In this document: positions 16,723 to 25,336 of the stretch, in pieces | Numbering within the stretch: the first letter of the stretch is position 1 | Layout: every line of letters begins with the position of its first letter | Source of the DNA: Cryptosporangium minutisporangium | GTDB taxonomy: Bacteria > Actinomycetota > Actinomycetes > Mycobacteriales > Cryptosporangiaceae | Assembly: GCF_039536245.1 (NCBI RefSeq) | Contig: NZ_BAAAYN010000018.1 | Span: 62,001-126,000 of the forward strand | Reading direction: 5' to 3' | DNA: 64,000 bases | The notes under the pieces: generated by a model | Seen by the model: only the letters and a program-made list of their open reading frames with translations | The model's database searches: none | Told to the model about the DNA's origin: nothing | Position numbers and translations under genes: made by a program

Positions 16723-17715
16723 CTACCAGCTGAAAGCGGCCACCGTCACCGGCGTGGCGTCCGCGGCCGCCGCCTGCAATGCCGCGGCCACCCGGCCGGT
16801 GCGCTCGCTCGCGGCGAGCGGCAGCGGGCTGGCCGCACCGGCCCGCGCCGCCTCGACGAACGCCTCGACCTGCAGCTGGTAGTGGTCGACGACCGGTAGC
16901 TCCTCGCTCCAGGTCTCCTTCTCGGTGCGCACGATCACCCCGCCCGGCTCTCCGTCCTTCGCCCAGGCGTTCGGCACGACGATCGTGCCGGACTCGCCTT
17001 GGAGCTGGTATTCCGCGCAGGGCCCGTAGTCGATGCTGTAGTCGAGCACCGCCCGCCGGCCGTCACCGAAGTCCAGCACCCCGGCCAGACTGGTCTCCAC
17101 CGACTCCCCCGGCCGGACGGTCGACTGCCCGCTGACCGTGAGCGGCGCGCGGTCGAAGGCCGCACAGGCCACGTCGACGGCGTACACACCGACGTCCCAC
17201 GTCGCTCCCCCGCCCAGCGCGGGGTCCAGGCGGATGTTCCCGCTCCCGCTGGCGATCGGGTACGCGAACGACGCCCGTACCAGGCGGAGCGGGCCGACGG
17301 CGCCCTCGGCCAGCAGCGCGGCGGCCCGCGCCTGCTGCGGGTGGAAGCGGTACATGAACGCCTCCATCACCAGCCGGTCCGCTGCCCGGGCCGCGTCCGC
17401 GATGCGCGCGAAGTCGGCGCCGCGCAGCACCAGCGGCTTCTCCACCAGCACGTGCTTGCCCGCGGCCAGCGCGCGGAGCGTCCACTCCAGATGCTCGGTG
17501 TTGGGGAGCGGTACGTAGACCGCGTCCACGTCGGGGTCGGCCACCAGCGCCGCGTAGTCGGGCTGCGCCCGACAGCCGAAGCGGTCGGCCACGGCCTCTG
17601 CTCCGCGCCGGTCCCGGCTGGCGACCGCCACCAAACTGCTTCCGGCGGACGCCTGAATGGCCGGCATCAGTAGCGAGCTGATGTACCCGGTGGCGCCCAG
17701 CACTCCCCACCTCAC
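16723..17715 (-). CDS. Gfo/Idh/MocA-family oxidoreductase
   Basis: A 330-residue NAD(P)-dependent oxidoreductase. N-terminal Rossmann region WGVLGATGYISSLLMPAIQ; the family Lys in HVLVEKPLVLRG; then the C-terminal alpha/beta dimer domain (YRFHPQQARAAALLAEG onwards). Members oxidise or epimerise sugars, inositols and cyclitols. GTG 17715 overlaps the GMC oxidoreductase stop as GTGA, so it is the last gene of the cyclitol-type operon that begins with the sugar-phosphate cyclase. I infer a role in oxidising or reducing a ring hydroxyl of the C7-cyclitol. Confidence 0.85.
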   Translation of the reverse strand: MRWGVLGATGYISSLLMPAIQASAGSSLVAVASRDRRGAEAVADRFGCRAQPDYAALVADPDVDAVYVPLPNTEHLEWTLRALAAGKHVLVEKPLVLRGADFARIADAARAADRLVMEAFMYRFHPQQARAAALLAEGAVGPLRLVRASFAYPIASGSGNIRLDPALGGGATWDVGVYAVDVACAAFDRAPLTVSGQSTVRPGESVETSLAGVLDFGDGRRAVLDYSIDYGPCAEYQLQGESGTIVVPNAWAKDGEPGGVIVRTEKETWSEELPVVDHYQLQVEAFVEAARAGAASPLPLAASERTGRVAAALQAAAADATPVTVAAFSW

Positions 17716-19196
17716 GAGCGTCCTCCGATCAGAAGCTCCGCCGCGCGCTCGGCGACGACGATCGTCGCGGCCTGGATGTTGCCGGTGATCATCTCCGGTA
17801 TCACCGAGGCGTCGGCCACCCGGAGGCCCTCCACGCCGCGCACCCGCAGTTCGGGGTCGACCACCGCGTCGTCGTCGGTGCCGAAGCGGCAGGTACCGAC
17901 CGGGTGGAACTGGGTCTCCGCGCCTGCCCGCACGAAGGCCTCGAGTTCCCGGCGGCTGGGCTCCGGCGAACGGTCCGCGGCGCCGTCCACGCGGAGGTCG
18001 GCGAGCGGCTTGGTACCCGCGATCGCGCGCGCGATCCGAACACCCTCGATCAGCGTCTCGACGTCGTCCGGGTCGGCGAGGTAGTTCGGGTCCAGGCGGG
18101 GCGGGTCGCCGGGGGCCGGAGAGCGCAGCGTGAGCGTGCCCCGGCTGCGCGGTCGGGTCACCGCCGGACCGATCGTGAAACCACCGCCGAGCGCGTCGGC
18201 GTGGTTGAGGTTCTCCATCGGGGCGAACGAGAGCTGGATGTCCGGCGCGGGCAGTCCCGGGCGGCTCGCGACAAAGCCGCCGGCCTCGCCCAGGTTGGAC
18301 TCGCGCGCCAGCGGCACCGTCTCCCGCGTCCGGTAGGAGACCGAGACCTGCACGTGGTCGTGCAGGTTCGCGCCGACGCCCGGCAGGTCGTACAACGGTG
18401 TCACCCCGCACGAACGGAGCTGCGCGGCCGGCCCGATCCCGGAGAGCAGGAGCAGCTGCGGGCTGGCGACCGTACCGGCGGTGAGCACGATCTCGCGGGC
18501 TGCGCGGTACGTGCGGCCACCGCTGACCACTCCGACGGCCCAGCCGCTCTCGACGACGATCCGCTCCACCGGCGAGTCGGGCACCACCGTGAGGTTGCCG
18601 CCGGCCAGCGCCGGACGGAGGTACCCCTCGACCGTGTGGTGGCGGCTCGGTCCGCGGCGGGTGATCCGGTACAGGCCGATGCCCTCCTGGCTCCCCACGT
18701 TGAAGTCCGGGTTGGCCGGGAACCCGGCGGCGGTCGCCGCCTCGACGAACGCCAGCGCGTACGGGTGCGGCCGGTGCTGTGGCTCGACGCTCACCCGTCC
18801 CGACGCCGCCAGCGCGCGAAACCGCTCGCCCATGGCGTCCGCACCCCAGGAGGGCCCGCCGTAGCGGGCCCACGCCTCGAAGTCGGACGCCGCACCACGG
18901 ATCCACACCAGCGCGTTGATCGCGCCGGAGCCCCCGACCAGCCGACCGCGCGGCCAGGACAGGACCCGGCCACCGAGGTGGCGCTGCGGTTCGGTGCGGT
19001 AGCGCCAGTCGTAGTCGGAGTCGAGCAGCCAGGGCCAGCCGCTCGGCCGGGTGATCCGGTCGTCCTCGACCCACGGCCCCGCCTCCAGGACGAGAACTCG
19101 CGCGTCCTCGGCGAGCCGGGCAGCGACGACGCACCCGGCGAGCCCCGCGCCGACCACCACGTAGTCGTACTCGGCTTCAGCTCGATCAACTCGCAA
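17712..19196 (-). CDS. GMC-family FAD oxidoreductase
   Basis: A 494-residue glucose-methanol-choline oxidoreductase. FAD motif YVVVGAGLAGCVVAARLAE; signature 1 RGRLVGGSGAINALVWIRG; signature 2 GTVASPQLLLLSGIGPA; active-site region HPVGTCRFG, then GNIQAATI. The first codon appears to be TTG 19196, overlapping the SDR stop by about 11 bp; no ATG or GTG fits before the FAD motif. Such enzymes oxidise primary or secondary alcohols of sugars and polyols. Being coupled to a C7-cyclitol synthase gene suggests a cyclitol alcohol as substrate (inference). Confidence 0.88.
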   Translation of the reverse strand: MRVDRAEAEYDYVVVGAGLAGCVVAARLAEDARVLVLEAGPWVEDDRITRPSGWPWLLDSDYDWRYRTEPQRHLGGRVLSWPRGRLVGGSGAINALVWIRGAASDFEAWARYGGPSWGADAMGERFRALAASGRVSVEPQHRPHPYALAFVEAATAAGFPANPDFNVGSQEGIGLYRITRRGPSRHHTVEGYLRPALAGGNLTVVPDSPVERIVVESGWAVGVVSGGRTYRAAREIVLTAGTVASPQLLLLSGIGPAAQLRSCGVTPLYDLPGVGANLHDHVQVSVSYRTRETVPLARESNLGEAGGFVASRPGLPAPDIQLSFAPMENLNHADALGGGFTIGPAVTRPRSRGTLTLRSPAPGDPPRLDPNYLADPDDVETLIEGVRIARAIAGTKPLADLRVDGAADRSPEPSRRELEAFVRAGAETQFHPVGTCRFGTDDDAVVDPELRVRGVEGLRVADASVIPEMITGNIQAATIVVAERAAELLIGGRS

Positions 19197-19953
19197 GGAA
19201 GCCTCCGTCGACCGCGACGACCTGGCCGTTGACGTAGCTCGCGGCGGACGAGAACAGCCAGAGCGCGACGCCGGCGACCTCGTCGACCCGGCCCACCCGC
19301 CCGGCCGGGATCAGCGCTTTCCAGGCCGTGGCCCCGCCGACCGTGCGCTCGGACTCGGCGAGCATCGCGGTCTCGATCGGGCCGGGCGCCACACCGTTGA
19401 CGCGGATGCCGTGCGCCGCCTCCTCCATCGCGGCCACCCGGGTGAGCGCCACCGCGGCGTGCTTGGACGCGATGTACGCGGCGACGCCTCCGAACACCGC
19501 ACGGAAGCCGTGCACCGACGTGTTGTTGACGATCCCGCCGTGGCCCTGCTTGCGCATCTGCGCGATCTCGTACTTCAGGCACAGCCAGAGTCCGCGCGAG
19601 TTGACCGCGAACGTGGCGTCGAACGCCTCTTCGGTGAGGTCGGCGACGCCACCGCCGTGCGCAGCGCCCGCGTTGTTGAACGCGAAGTCCAGGCTGCCGT
19701 AGCCGGCCACCGTCGCCTCGACGAGCGCGCGGACGTCGTTTCCGTCGGTGATGTCGGCGCGGTGGAACCGGGCTTCTCCCCCGGCGTCGCGGATCGCGGC
19801 GGCCGCGGCCTCACCCCGCTCGGCGTCCCTGGCGGCGATCACCACGCGCATCCCCGCTGCGGCGAACACCTCGGCGGCCCCCTGGCCGATGCCGGTGCTG
19901 CCGCCGGTGACGAGTACGACTCGCCCATCCAGGCCCGGTACCGGGGCGCTCAT
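19186..19953 (-). CDS. Short-chain dehydrogenase/reductase
   Basis: A classical SDR of 255 residues from ATG 19953, which overlaps the cyclase stop as ATGA. Nucleotide motif VLVTGGSTGIGQG, structural motif NNAGAAHG, catalytic Ser in NNTSVHG and Tyr/Lys in AAYIASKHAA are all present, so it should be active. The frame remains open farther upstream but only inside the cyclase gene. It is probably one of three oxidoreductases acting on the cyclitol product. Confidence 0.9.
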   Translation of the reverse strand: MSAPVPGLDGRVVLVTGGSTGIGQGAAEVFAAAGMRVVIAARDAERGEAAAAAIRDAGGEARFHRADITDGNDVRALVEATVAGYGSLDFAFNNAGAAHGGGVADLTEEAFDATFAVNSRGLWLCLKYEIAQMRKQGHGGIVNNTSVHGFRAVFGGVAAYIASKHAAVALTRVAAMEEAAHGIRVNGVAPGPIETAMLAESERTVGGATAWKALIPAGRVGRVDEVAGVALWLFSSAASYVNGQVVAVDGGFLAS

Positions 19954-21149
19954 CGCGCACCGACCGGGGCGAGCTCCGCCATCGCGGCGGCGGCGGCATC
20001 GAGCTCGGCCGGCGTGACGTCGTTGAGGAACCGCGCGGAGCCGATGCCGGCCATCACCGGCAGGTTCTGGTCGCCGTTGCGGTGCCGGACGGTGTCGGCG
20101 AGCGCCTCGCCGAGCGCGTCCGCGTCGCAGAACAGCGGATGCCAGACCGGGAGGCCGAGCGACCGGGCGCACGCCACGACCCGGTGGACTTCGTCGCTCC
20201 GCAGCAGGCCGCGGTGCGCGGCGAGGAACGCGGAGAACACGCAGTCGAGCGTGACCGCTTCACCGTGGTAGAGGTCGGGCAGCGCCCGCATCTCCAGCAG
20301 CGGCGAGAACGAGTGCCCGTAGTCGACACTGCGTTCGAGTTGTTTTTCCCATAAATTTGGCTGCAGTTCCTCGACCATTCCCTGGATCGCCCGGCCGATC
20401 ACCTCGTCCGCCGGATTTGCGCCCGTCCAGAGGGGCGGTCCACCGCTGGCAGCCGTCCCACCGGGCGGCGCGGCATCCTGGAATTTGCCCTCGATCAGCT
20501 CGGCGCCGTACCGCTCCAGCAGCCCGAACAACCTCGCGTCCTTGATCAGCGCCATCTTGAAGATCTCGCCCATTCCGTTGCGGAGCTGACGCGTCGGGAG
20601 GGTGGCGAGAAAACTCCGGTCGATCAACGTCCGGAGCGGTGGCGAGTACGAACCGAGCCGGTTACGAAATCCCTCGAAATTCACCCCGGTCTTCGCCGCG
20701 ACGCTCACGTCGACCAGGCCGAGCAACGTCGTCGGCACCCGGATGTAGGGAATGCCGCGCCGGTACAGGCTGGCCGCGAGGCCGACGATGTCGAGCATGA
20801 CGCCGCCCCCGATCGCGATCGGGGGGTTGCGCACCCGGAACGCCTTGGCTTCGTTCATCGCGCTGGCCACCGAGAGCACCAGGTCGATCGTCTTCTGCTC
20901 CTCCGCGCTCGGGAGCGAGACCAGGTGGTACGGCACCCGGTGGTACTCCAGGTACGCCCGGAGCCGGTCGCCGTACAGCCGGTCGATCGTGGTGTCGACC
21001 AGCACCAGCTGGGTGTCGCTCGGGTCCGATCGATCCACCGAACCGAGCAGAGCCACATTGTCCACCGACAACAGATCGACACTTTCCACGATCTCGTAAT
21101 GCACTCCGAGCTCGGCCCGGACTTCCCATTTCGCCGACGGACTCGTCAC
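19950..21149 (-). CDS. Sugar-phosphate cyclase, 2-epi-5-epi-valiolone synthase-like
   Basis: A dehydroquinate-synthase-fold enzyme of about 399 residues. NAD motif IAIGGGVMLDIVG; family signature PTTLLGLVDVSVAAKTGVNF then FRNRLGSYSPP, which marks sedoheptulose-7-phosphate cyclases rather than AroB. Metal ligands are seen in NGMGEIFKMALIKD, DYGHSFSP and YHGEAVTLD. Known members (AcbC, ValA, CetA) cyclise sedoheptulose 7-phosphate to 2-epi-5-epi-valiolone. I prefer GTG 21149 (AAAGG upstream) over GTG 21173. Parts of the gene (about 20330-20700) are more AT-rich than the neighbours, hinting at transfer. First gene of a coupled four-gene operon. Confidence 0.88.
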   Translation of the reverse strand: MTSPSAKWEVRAELGVHYEIVESVDLLSVDNVALLGSVDRSDPSDTQLVLVDTTIDRLYGDRLRAYLEYHRVPYHLVSLPSAEEQKTIDLVLSVASAMNEAKAFRVRNPPIAIGGGVMLDIVGLAASLYRRGIPYIRVPTTLLGLVDVSVAAKTGVNFEGFRNRLGSYSPPLRTLIDRSFLATLPTRQLRNGMGEIFKMALIKDARLFGLLERYGAELIEGKFQDAAPPGGTAASGGPPLWTGANPADEVIGRAIQGMVEELQPNLWEKQLERSVDYGHSFSPLLEMRALPDLYHGEAVTLDCVFSAFLAAHRGLLRSDEVHRVVACARSLGLPVWHPLFCDADALGEALADTVRHRNGDQNLPVMAGIGSARFLNDVTPAELDAAAAAMAELAPVGAR

Positions 21150-21173
21150 CTCATGGCCTTTCTCGTCCGGCAC

Positions 21174-21447
21174 CTACTGGCGAGTAGACCGTATGCAGAT
21201 GACAGCGAGTGGTCAATATCCGAATTTCTGAATCGAGGCAAATTCCTGGCCATAACTTTTCTTTCCGGAGCCGTCAAGCCGCTTGTGAATAATTACAATC
21301 AGGCTGGGCCTGTTATCACCGCACGACAATTTTCGAGCAAGTCTTTCATCACCTTGCCATTGGCGGATGGCGGATACTTCCCTTGTCCGTTCGTCACCGG
21401 GATTCGTACTGTCGATTCGGCGCCGGCCGAAGAGGGCGAGGTGGAAG
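21174..21447. promoter_or_regulatory. AT-rich divergent promoter region of the cyclitol locus
   Basis: A 274-bp spacer between the divergent cyclase and phosphatase arms, much richer in A/T than flanking DNA (for instance 21215-21300). It contains a 16-bp palindrome, TTGTGAATAATTACAA (21283-21298, one mismatched pair), a good candidate for a regulator site controlling both arms. No regulator gene lies in the cluster. Confidence 0.55.
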
Positions 21448-22104
21448 GTGCCGTTGATCTCACGGCCCGAGGACGCCGACTGCTTGGTCTTCGACTGGGA
21501 CGGCACGCTGGTGGACAGCACGTCCGCGAACTACCGGGCGCTGGCCGGAACGCTCGCCGGCTACGGCATCACGCTGGACGAAGACTGGTACCGCGCCAGG
21601 ACCGGCATGTCGTCCGACGAGATGATCGACGTGCTCTCCGCCGGGTCCCTGGACGCCGTCGCCGTCAGCGCGGAGCGGGACGCCCTGTTCCTGCAGACGC
21701 CGGGGGCGGTACGGGAACTGTCGGTCGTCGTCGACATCGCCCGGGCCCACGCCGGACGGATACCGCTGGCGGTCGCCTCCGGCGGCTCCGGGCCGGTGAT
21801 CCGGGCGACGATGCGCACGCTCGGCCTCGACGGACTGTTCGACACGGTGGTGACCAGGGAGGACGTCCGCGCGGGCAAGCCGGAGCCGGACATCTTCCGG
21901 CTCGCGGCGGAGCGGGTCGGGGTGCCGCCGGAGCGCTGCCTGGTCTACGAGGACAGCGACGAAGGACTCCTCGCGGCCGCACGCGCCGGGATGAGCGCGA
22001 TCGACGTCCGGCCGTGGCGATACCACCCGCCCCGCACCTCACCACCGCACTCCGAAGCGTCGCCCGACGTGGACACTGCCTCTCGGAAGGACCGAGCCTC
22101 ATGA
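21448..22104 (+). CDS. HAD-family phosphatase (beta-phosphoglucomutase-like)
   Basis: A 218-residue HAD subfamily IA hydrolase. Motif I DWDGTLVDS with nucleophile and acid Asp, motif II VASGGS, motif III GKPEPDIF, motif IV VYEDSDEG. The alpha-helical cap lies between motifs I and II. GTG 21448 puts motif I about 14 residues from the start, as usual; an in-frame ATG at 21367 would add 27 basic residues. The stop overlaps the glycosyltransferase start (ATGA). In C7-cyclitol pathways phosphatases dephosphorylate cyclitol or pseudosugar phosphates; that role is inferred here. Confidence 0.85.
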   Translation: MPLISRPEDADCLVFDWDGTLVDSTSANYRALAGTLAGYGITLDEDWYRARTGMSSDEMIDVLSAGSLDAVAVSAERDALFLQTPGAVRELSVVVDIARAHAGRIPLAVASGGSGPVIRATMRTLGLDGLFDTVVTREDVRAGKPEPDIFRLAAERVGVPPERCLVYEDSDEGLLAAARAGMSAIDVRPWRYHPPRTSPPHSEASPDVDTASRKDRAS

Positions 22105-23531
22105 GCGCGCACCGCCTGTACGACGTCACGCCCCCGGCTCGCGACCCGCAGCTGCTGGAGCAGGTGATCGGCGCGGAGCGGTTCGCGGCGTTCGTCGCGG
22201 CCGGACGGGAGACCGCCGCGCGCTTCGACGGCCGGAAGATCATCAACATCAACTCGACCCCGGCCGGCGGCGGCGTCGCCGAGATGCTGGAGAGCCTGGT
22301 CTCCTACGCCCGGGGGCTCGGCATCGACGCCCAGTGGCACGTCATCGAGGGCGACGACCGGTTCTTCGAGATCACCAAGCGGATCCACAACCACATCTAC
22401 GGCTTACCCGGGGACGACGGTCCGCTGGGCGAGGCCGAGCACGCCGACTACTTCGCCGTCCACCAGGGCGTGGCGGACCGGCTCGCGGAGATCGTCGGCC
22501 CGGACGACATCGTCGTGGTGCACGACCCGCAGCCCGCCGGGCTGGTGCCGCTCGCCAAACAGCTCGGCGTCCCGGTGCTCTGGCGCTGCCACATCGGCGT
22601 CGACGTCAGCACCCCGCACGACGTGGAAGGGTGGGAGTTCATCCGGCGGTACGCCGAGCCTGCCGACACCTACCTGCTGACCCGGGTGGGGTACGCACCG
22701 GAGTGGATGGATCGGAGCCGGCTGCGGACGGTGCGGTCGTCGATCGACCCGATGGCGCCGAAGAACCGGCCGCTCGAGCCGGCGTTCGTCCGGGACGTGC
22801 TGGTGCACTACGGGCTGATCGCCGGCGAGCAACCCGGTCCGCTGGCCTACCCCCGGAAGGACGGCTCGACCGGCTGGGTCACCCGGCGAGCCGACATCCT
22901 GCGAGCCGGACCGCCCGCACCGGCGGACGCTCCGCTCGTCGTCCAGATCTCCCGATGGGACCGGATGAAGGACATGCCCGGTGTCGCGCGGGCCTTCGCC
23001 GACCACCTCCTCGACACCGACGCACACCTGGCGCTCGTCGGGCCGGCGATCAGCGGATACGCCGACGACCCGGAGGGCGCCGAGCAGATGCTGGAGGCGA
23101 TGAGCGCGTGGCGCGCGCTGCCCGGCTCGGCGCGGGAACGGATCCACCTGGCGTGCATCCCGATGACCGACCTGGAGGAGAACGCGCTGGTGATCAACGC
23201 GCTGCAGCGCCACGCGGCGGTGGTCACCCAGAAGAGCATCTCGGAGGGGTTCGGGCTCACGGTCGTCGAGGCGATGCTCAAGGGAACGCCGGTGGTGGGC
23301 AGCACGGTCGGCGGGTTGCTGGAGCAGATCGTGGACGCCGAGTCCGGGCTGCTCGTGGAGGCGACCGACCTACCAGGGTTCGCCGACGCGCTGCGGCGCT
23401 TGCTCACCGACAGCGACTACGCCGAGAAGATCGGCGCGGCGGGCCGCGAACGGGCGTTGGACCTCTTCACGGCCGATCGCCACCTGGCCCGCTACGGCAA
23501 GCTCATCGCCGAAACGCTGGCCCGCGTCTGA
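22101..23531 (+). CDS. GT4 glycosyltransferase, trehalose synthase (TreT)-like; possible pseudosugar transferase
   Basis: A 476-residue GT-B retaining glycosyltransferase. N-domain features: NINSTPAGGGVAEMLESLV and VLWRCHIGVDVSTP; hinge SSIDPMAPKN; C-domain ISRWDRMKDMPGV and the donor-binding KSISEGFGLTVVEAMLKG. These match TreT-type trehalose synthases, which join nucleotide-glucose and glucose. Because it is translationally coupled to a HAD phosphatase and divergent from a C7-cyclitol synthase, it may instead use a cyclitol acceptor or donor, as pseudo-glycosyltransferases such as ValL do (a different GT family). A plain trehalose role remains possible. Confidence 0.85.
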   Translation: MSAHRLYDVTPPARDPQLLEQVIGAERFAAFVAAGRETAARFDGRKIININSTPAGGGVAEMLESLVSYARGLGIDAQWHVIEGDDRFFEITKRIHNHIYGLPGDDGPLGEAEHADYFAVHQGVADRLAEIVGPDDIVVVHDPQPAGLVPLAKQLGVPVLWRCHIGVDVSTPHDVEGWEFIRRYAEPADTYLLTRVGYAPEWMDRSRLRTVRSSIDPMAPKNRPLEPAFVRDVLVHYGLIAGEQPGPLAYPRKDGSTGWVTRRADILRAGPPAPADAPLVVQISRWDRMKDMPGVARAFADHLLDTDAHLALVGPAISGYADDPEGAEQMLEAMSAWRALPGSARERIHLACIPMTDLEENALVINALQRHAAVVTQKSISEGFGLTVVEAMLKGTPVVGSTVGGLLEQIVDAESGLLVEATDLPGFADALRRLLTDSDYAEKIGAAGRERALDLFTADRHLARYGKLIAETLARV

Positions 23532-23642
23532 CCCGCACGGGATTCTCGATCGGCCTGTGGACAACCCGTGGGCCACGTCCGCTTAGCTGGACGATGGGCG
23601 GCACCGAATCACTCCGGTTGCCGAGAGCGAGGTGCCGCCCCG

Positions 23643-24431
23643 ATGAACATGCCGAAGCGCGCACGCAGACTGGCCGAACGGGAGCGCCGGGCGGAACGCC
23701 ACGCCGCTCTTGTCGTCGAGCGAACGGGCGATCCCAACGAGGCACTGACCGCGGCCGCCGAGAGGTCTGGGGACGAGTACCTCATCGCTCTCGTGCGCGC
23801 GGCGGTGGAGGTCGGATACTTCGTCACCGAGGAGAACGAGCGCCTCTACTCGGTTCAGGAGGTCGAGGATTACGAGGCTGCGCTCTCCCGGCACTTGGAC
23901 CAGGCACCCTGCGACCCCTGTGCGGAGTACTGCGCGGAGGCCACCGAGCAGCTGTACGAGATCATCTCCGCCTTGGTCGCCGGAACCGCCGGGGCCACGG
24001 CGGCGCGCTCCATCCTCGAACTCCCCGAACGCGTCTCCGAGGAGGCGGACGACGAAGCGGGTGCGGCCGCCTACACGGCTGTCCTGAGGTGCGCCCTAGT
24101 TCTGCTGTTCGCCGCCCGACGAGCCGGTATCGACGAGGTCGATCTGCGCGACGCCACCGCATGGGTCGACGGCGCTCTCGGCCGCGAGTACGCCCGGCTG
24201 GCTGCCGTGGTGGCGATCCCGGTGTGCAGCGTGAAAGACCCTGTTGCGCAGCAGGAGCTCTACGGCAAATCCGGTGAGCTGACCGTGGGAGACCTGCTCG
24301 ACACGCTCGGGGACGAAGTCGTTCCCGCGATGATCTGGCTGGCCGCCGGTCTCGTGGCCACGGTGGGAGATCGGTACGTGCACTGGCTCCGGCAGGTCGT
24401 CCTCGAGTCCTTGGAGGACGACGACTCCTAA
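23643..24431 (+). CDS. Hypothetical protein
   Basis: A 262-residue, mostly helical, acidic protein from ATG 23643. After a basic N-terminus (MPKRARRLAERERRAERHAA) comes a region with a CDPCAEYC Cys cluster (about residues 87-94) and a final long helical part. No family recognised. It is convergent with the metallophosphoesterase gene; the two stops overlap by 4 bp (24428-24431). A DnaA-box-like TGTGGACAA is found at 23556-23564 in its upstream region. Confidence 0.65.
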   Translation: MNMPKRARRLAERERRAERHAALVVERTGDPNEALTAAAERSGDEYLIALVRAAVEVGYFVTEENERLYSVQEVEDYEAALSRHLDQAPCDPCAEYCAEATEQLYEIISALVAGTAGATAARSILELPERVSEEADDEAGAAAYTAVLRCALVLLFAARRAGIDEVDLRDATAWVDGALGREYARLAAVVAIPVCSVKDPVAQQELYGKSGELTVGDLLDTLGDEVVPAMIWLAAGLVATVGDRYVHWLRQVVLESLEDDDS

Positions 24432-25255
24432 GCCGCGGGGAGGATCAGGCGGGGGAGGCCGTGGGGACGGGAACGCGGCTGCCACTCGCGGGGGTAACCC
24501 AGCGACACCTCCTCGAACGGCACCCCGTCGACGACGTCTCGCAGCGGGATGTGCAGGTGCCCGTAGACCGCCACGGCGGCCCGGTATCGCAGGTGCCAGT
24601 CCGCTGTGAGCGTCGTCCCGCACCACTGGGCAAACTCGGGGTAGCGCAGGCGCTTGGTCGGCGTCGGGTGCAGCGGCCAGTGCGAGATGAGCACGGTCTG
24701 CTGGTCCGACGGCAGCTCGGCGTCGAGCCGGGCCTGGGTGTGCTCCACCCGGGCCCGGCACCAGTCGGCCCTCGTGGGGTACGGATCGGGGTGCAGCAGA
24801 GCCTCGTCAGTGGCCACGACCCCGGCGTCGTAGGCCTGCGCCAGCGCCTGCTCGGCGGTGAGTCCCTCAGCGCGGAACGAGTAGTCGTAGAGCGTGAACA
24901 GTGGCGCGATCGTCACTGGCTCCGCGCCGCCGTCGAATACCGGGTAGGGATCCTCCGGCGTGGTCACTCCGAGCGCGCGGCACGCCTCGACCAGCGTCCG
25001 ATACTTCGTCTCGCCGCGGGGTGCGCCCGGATCTTTCGGGGACGACCAGAGTTCGTGGTTGCCCGGTACCCAAATCACCTTCGCGAACGAGAGCGTCAGG
25101 ACCTTCAGCGTCCAGGCGACGTGGTCGAGCCGCTCGGCGACGTCTCCCGCGACGATCAGCCAGTCGTCCTCGGCGCGCGGACGCAGCGACCGGACGACGT
25201 CCCGATTCTCCTTGTAGCCGACGTGCAGGTCACTGACCGCCAGGAGGTTGCCCAC
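24428..25255 (-). CDS. Calcineurin-like metallophosphoesterase
   Basis: A 275-residue metallophosphoesterase. The metal-binding blocks are complete: SDLHVGY (D-x-H), IVAGDVAE (GD), VPGNHELW (GNHE), VLISHWPLHP (H) and VYGHLHIPL (GHxH). It should hydrolyse phosphate esters with two divalent metals; substrate unknown. Start GTG 25255, preceded by GGATGGG. The family is common in actinomycetes, often near secondary-metabolism genes. Confidence 0.82.
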   Translation of the reverse strand: MGNLLAVSDLHVGYKENRDVVRSLRPRAEDDWLIVAGDVAERLDHVAWTLKVLTLSFAKVIWVPGNHELWSSPKDPGAPRGETKYRTLVEACRALGVTTPEDPYPVFDGGAEPVTIAPLFTLYDYSFRAEGLTAEQALAQAYDAGVVATDEALLHPDPYPTRADWCRARVEHTQARLDAELPSDQQTVLISHWPLHPTPTKRLRYPEFAQWCGTTLTADWHLRYRAAVAVYGHLHIPLRDVVDGVPFEEVSLGYPREWQPRSRPHGLPRLILPAA

Positions 25256-25284
25256 CCACCCATCCTGCCTCGGGACACGCGGCT

Positions 25285-25316
25285 GTGCCGGGCCTCGTGG
25301 AGTGGAGGCCCGGCAC
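25285..25316 (-). terminator. Hairpin terminator after the HNH remnant
   Basis: A perfect 11-bp stem GTGCCGGGCCT (25285-25295) / AGGCCCGGCAC (25306-25316) with a 10-nt loop lies between the HNH remnant and the metallophosphoesterase gene, both on the minus strand. Confidence 0.65.
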
Positions 25317-25336
25317 CGGGAGCGGTGCCGTATCGG

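Noticed and set aside
16723-19134. Apparent 803-residue protein joining the GMC region and the Gfo/Idh enzyme
   Set aside because: Its first part is a shadow frame of the GMC gene; the Gfo/Idh protein starts at GTG 17715, which overlaps the GMC stop in the usual way.
20925-22100. N-terminal extension of the glycosyltransferase frame
   Set aside because: It runs antisense through the cyclase gene and through the phosphatase gene in another frame; ATG 22101 fits GT4 homology and the ATGA overlap.
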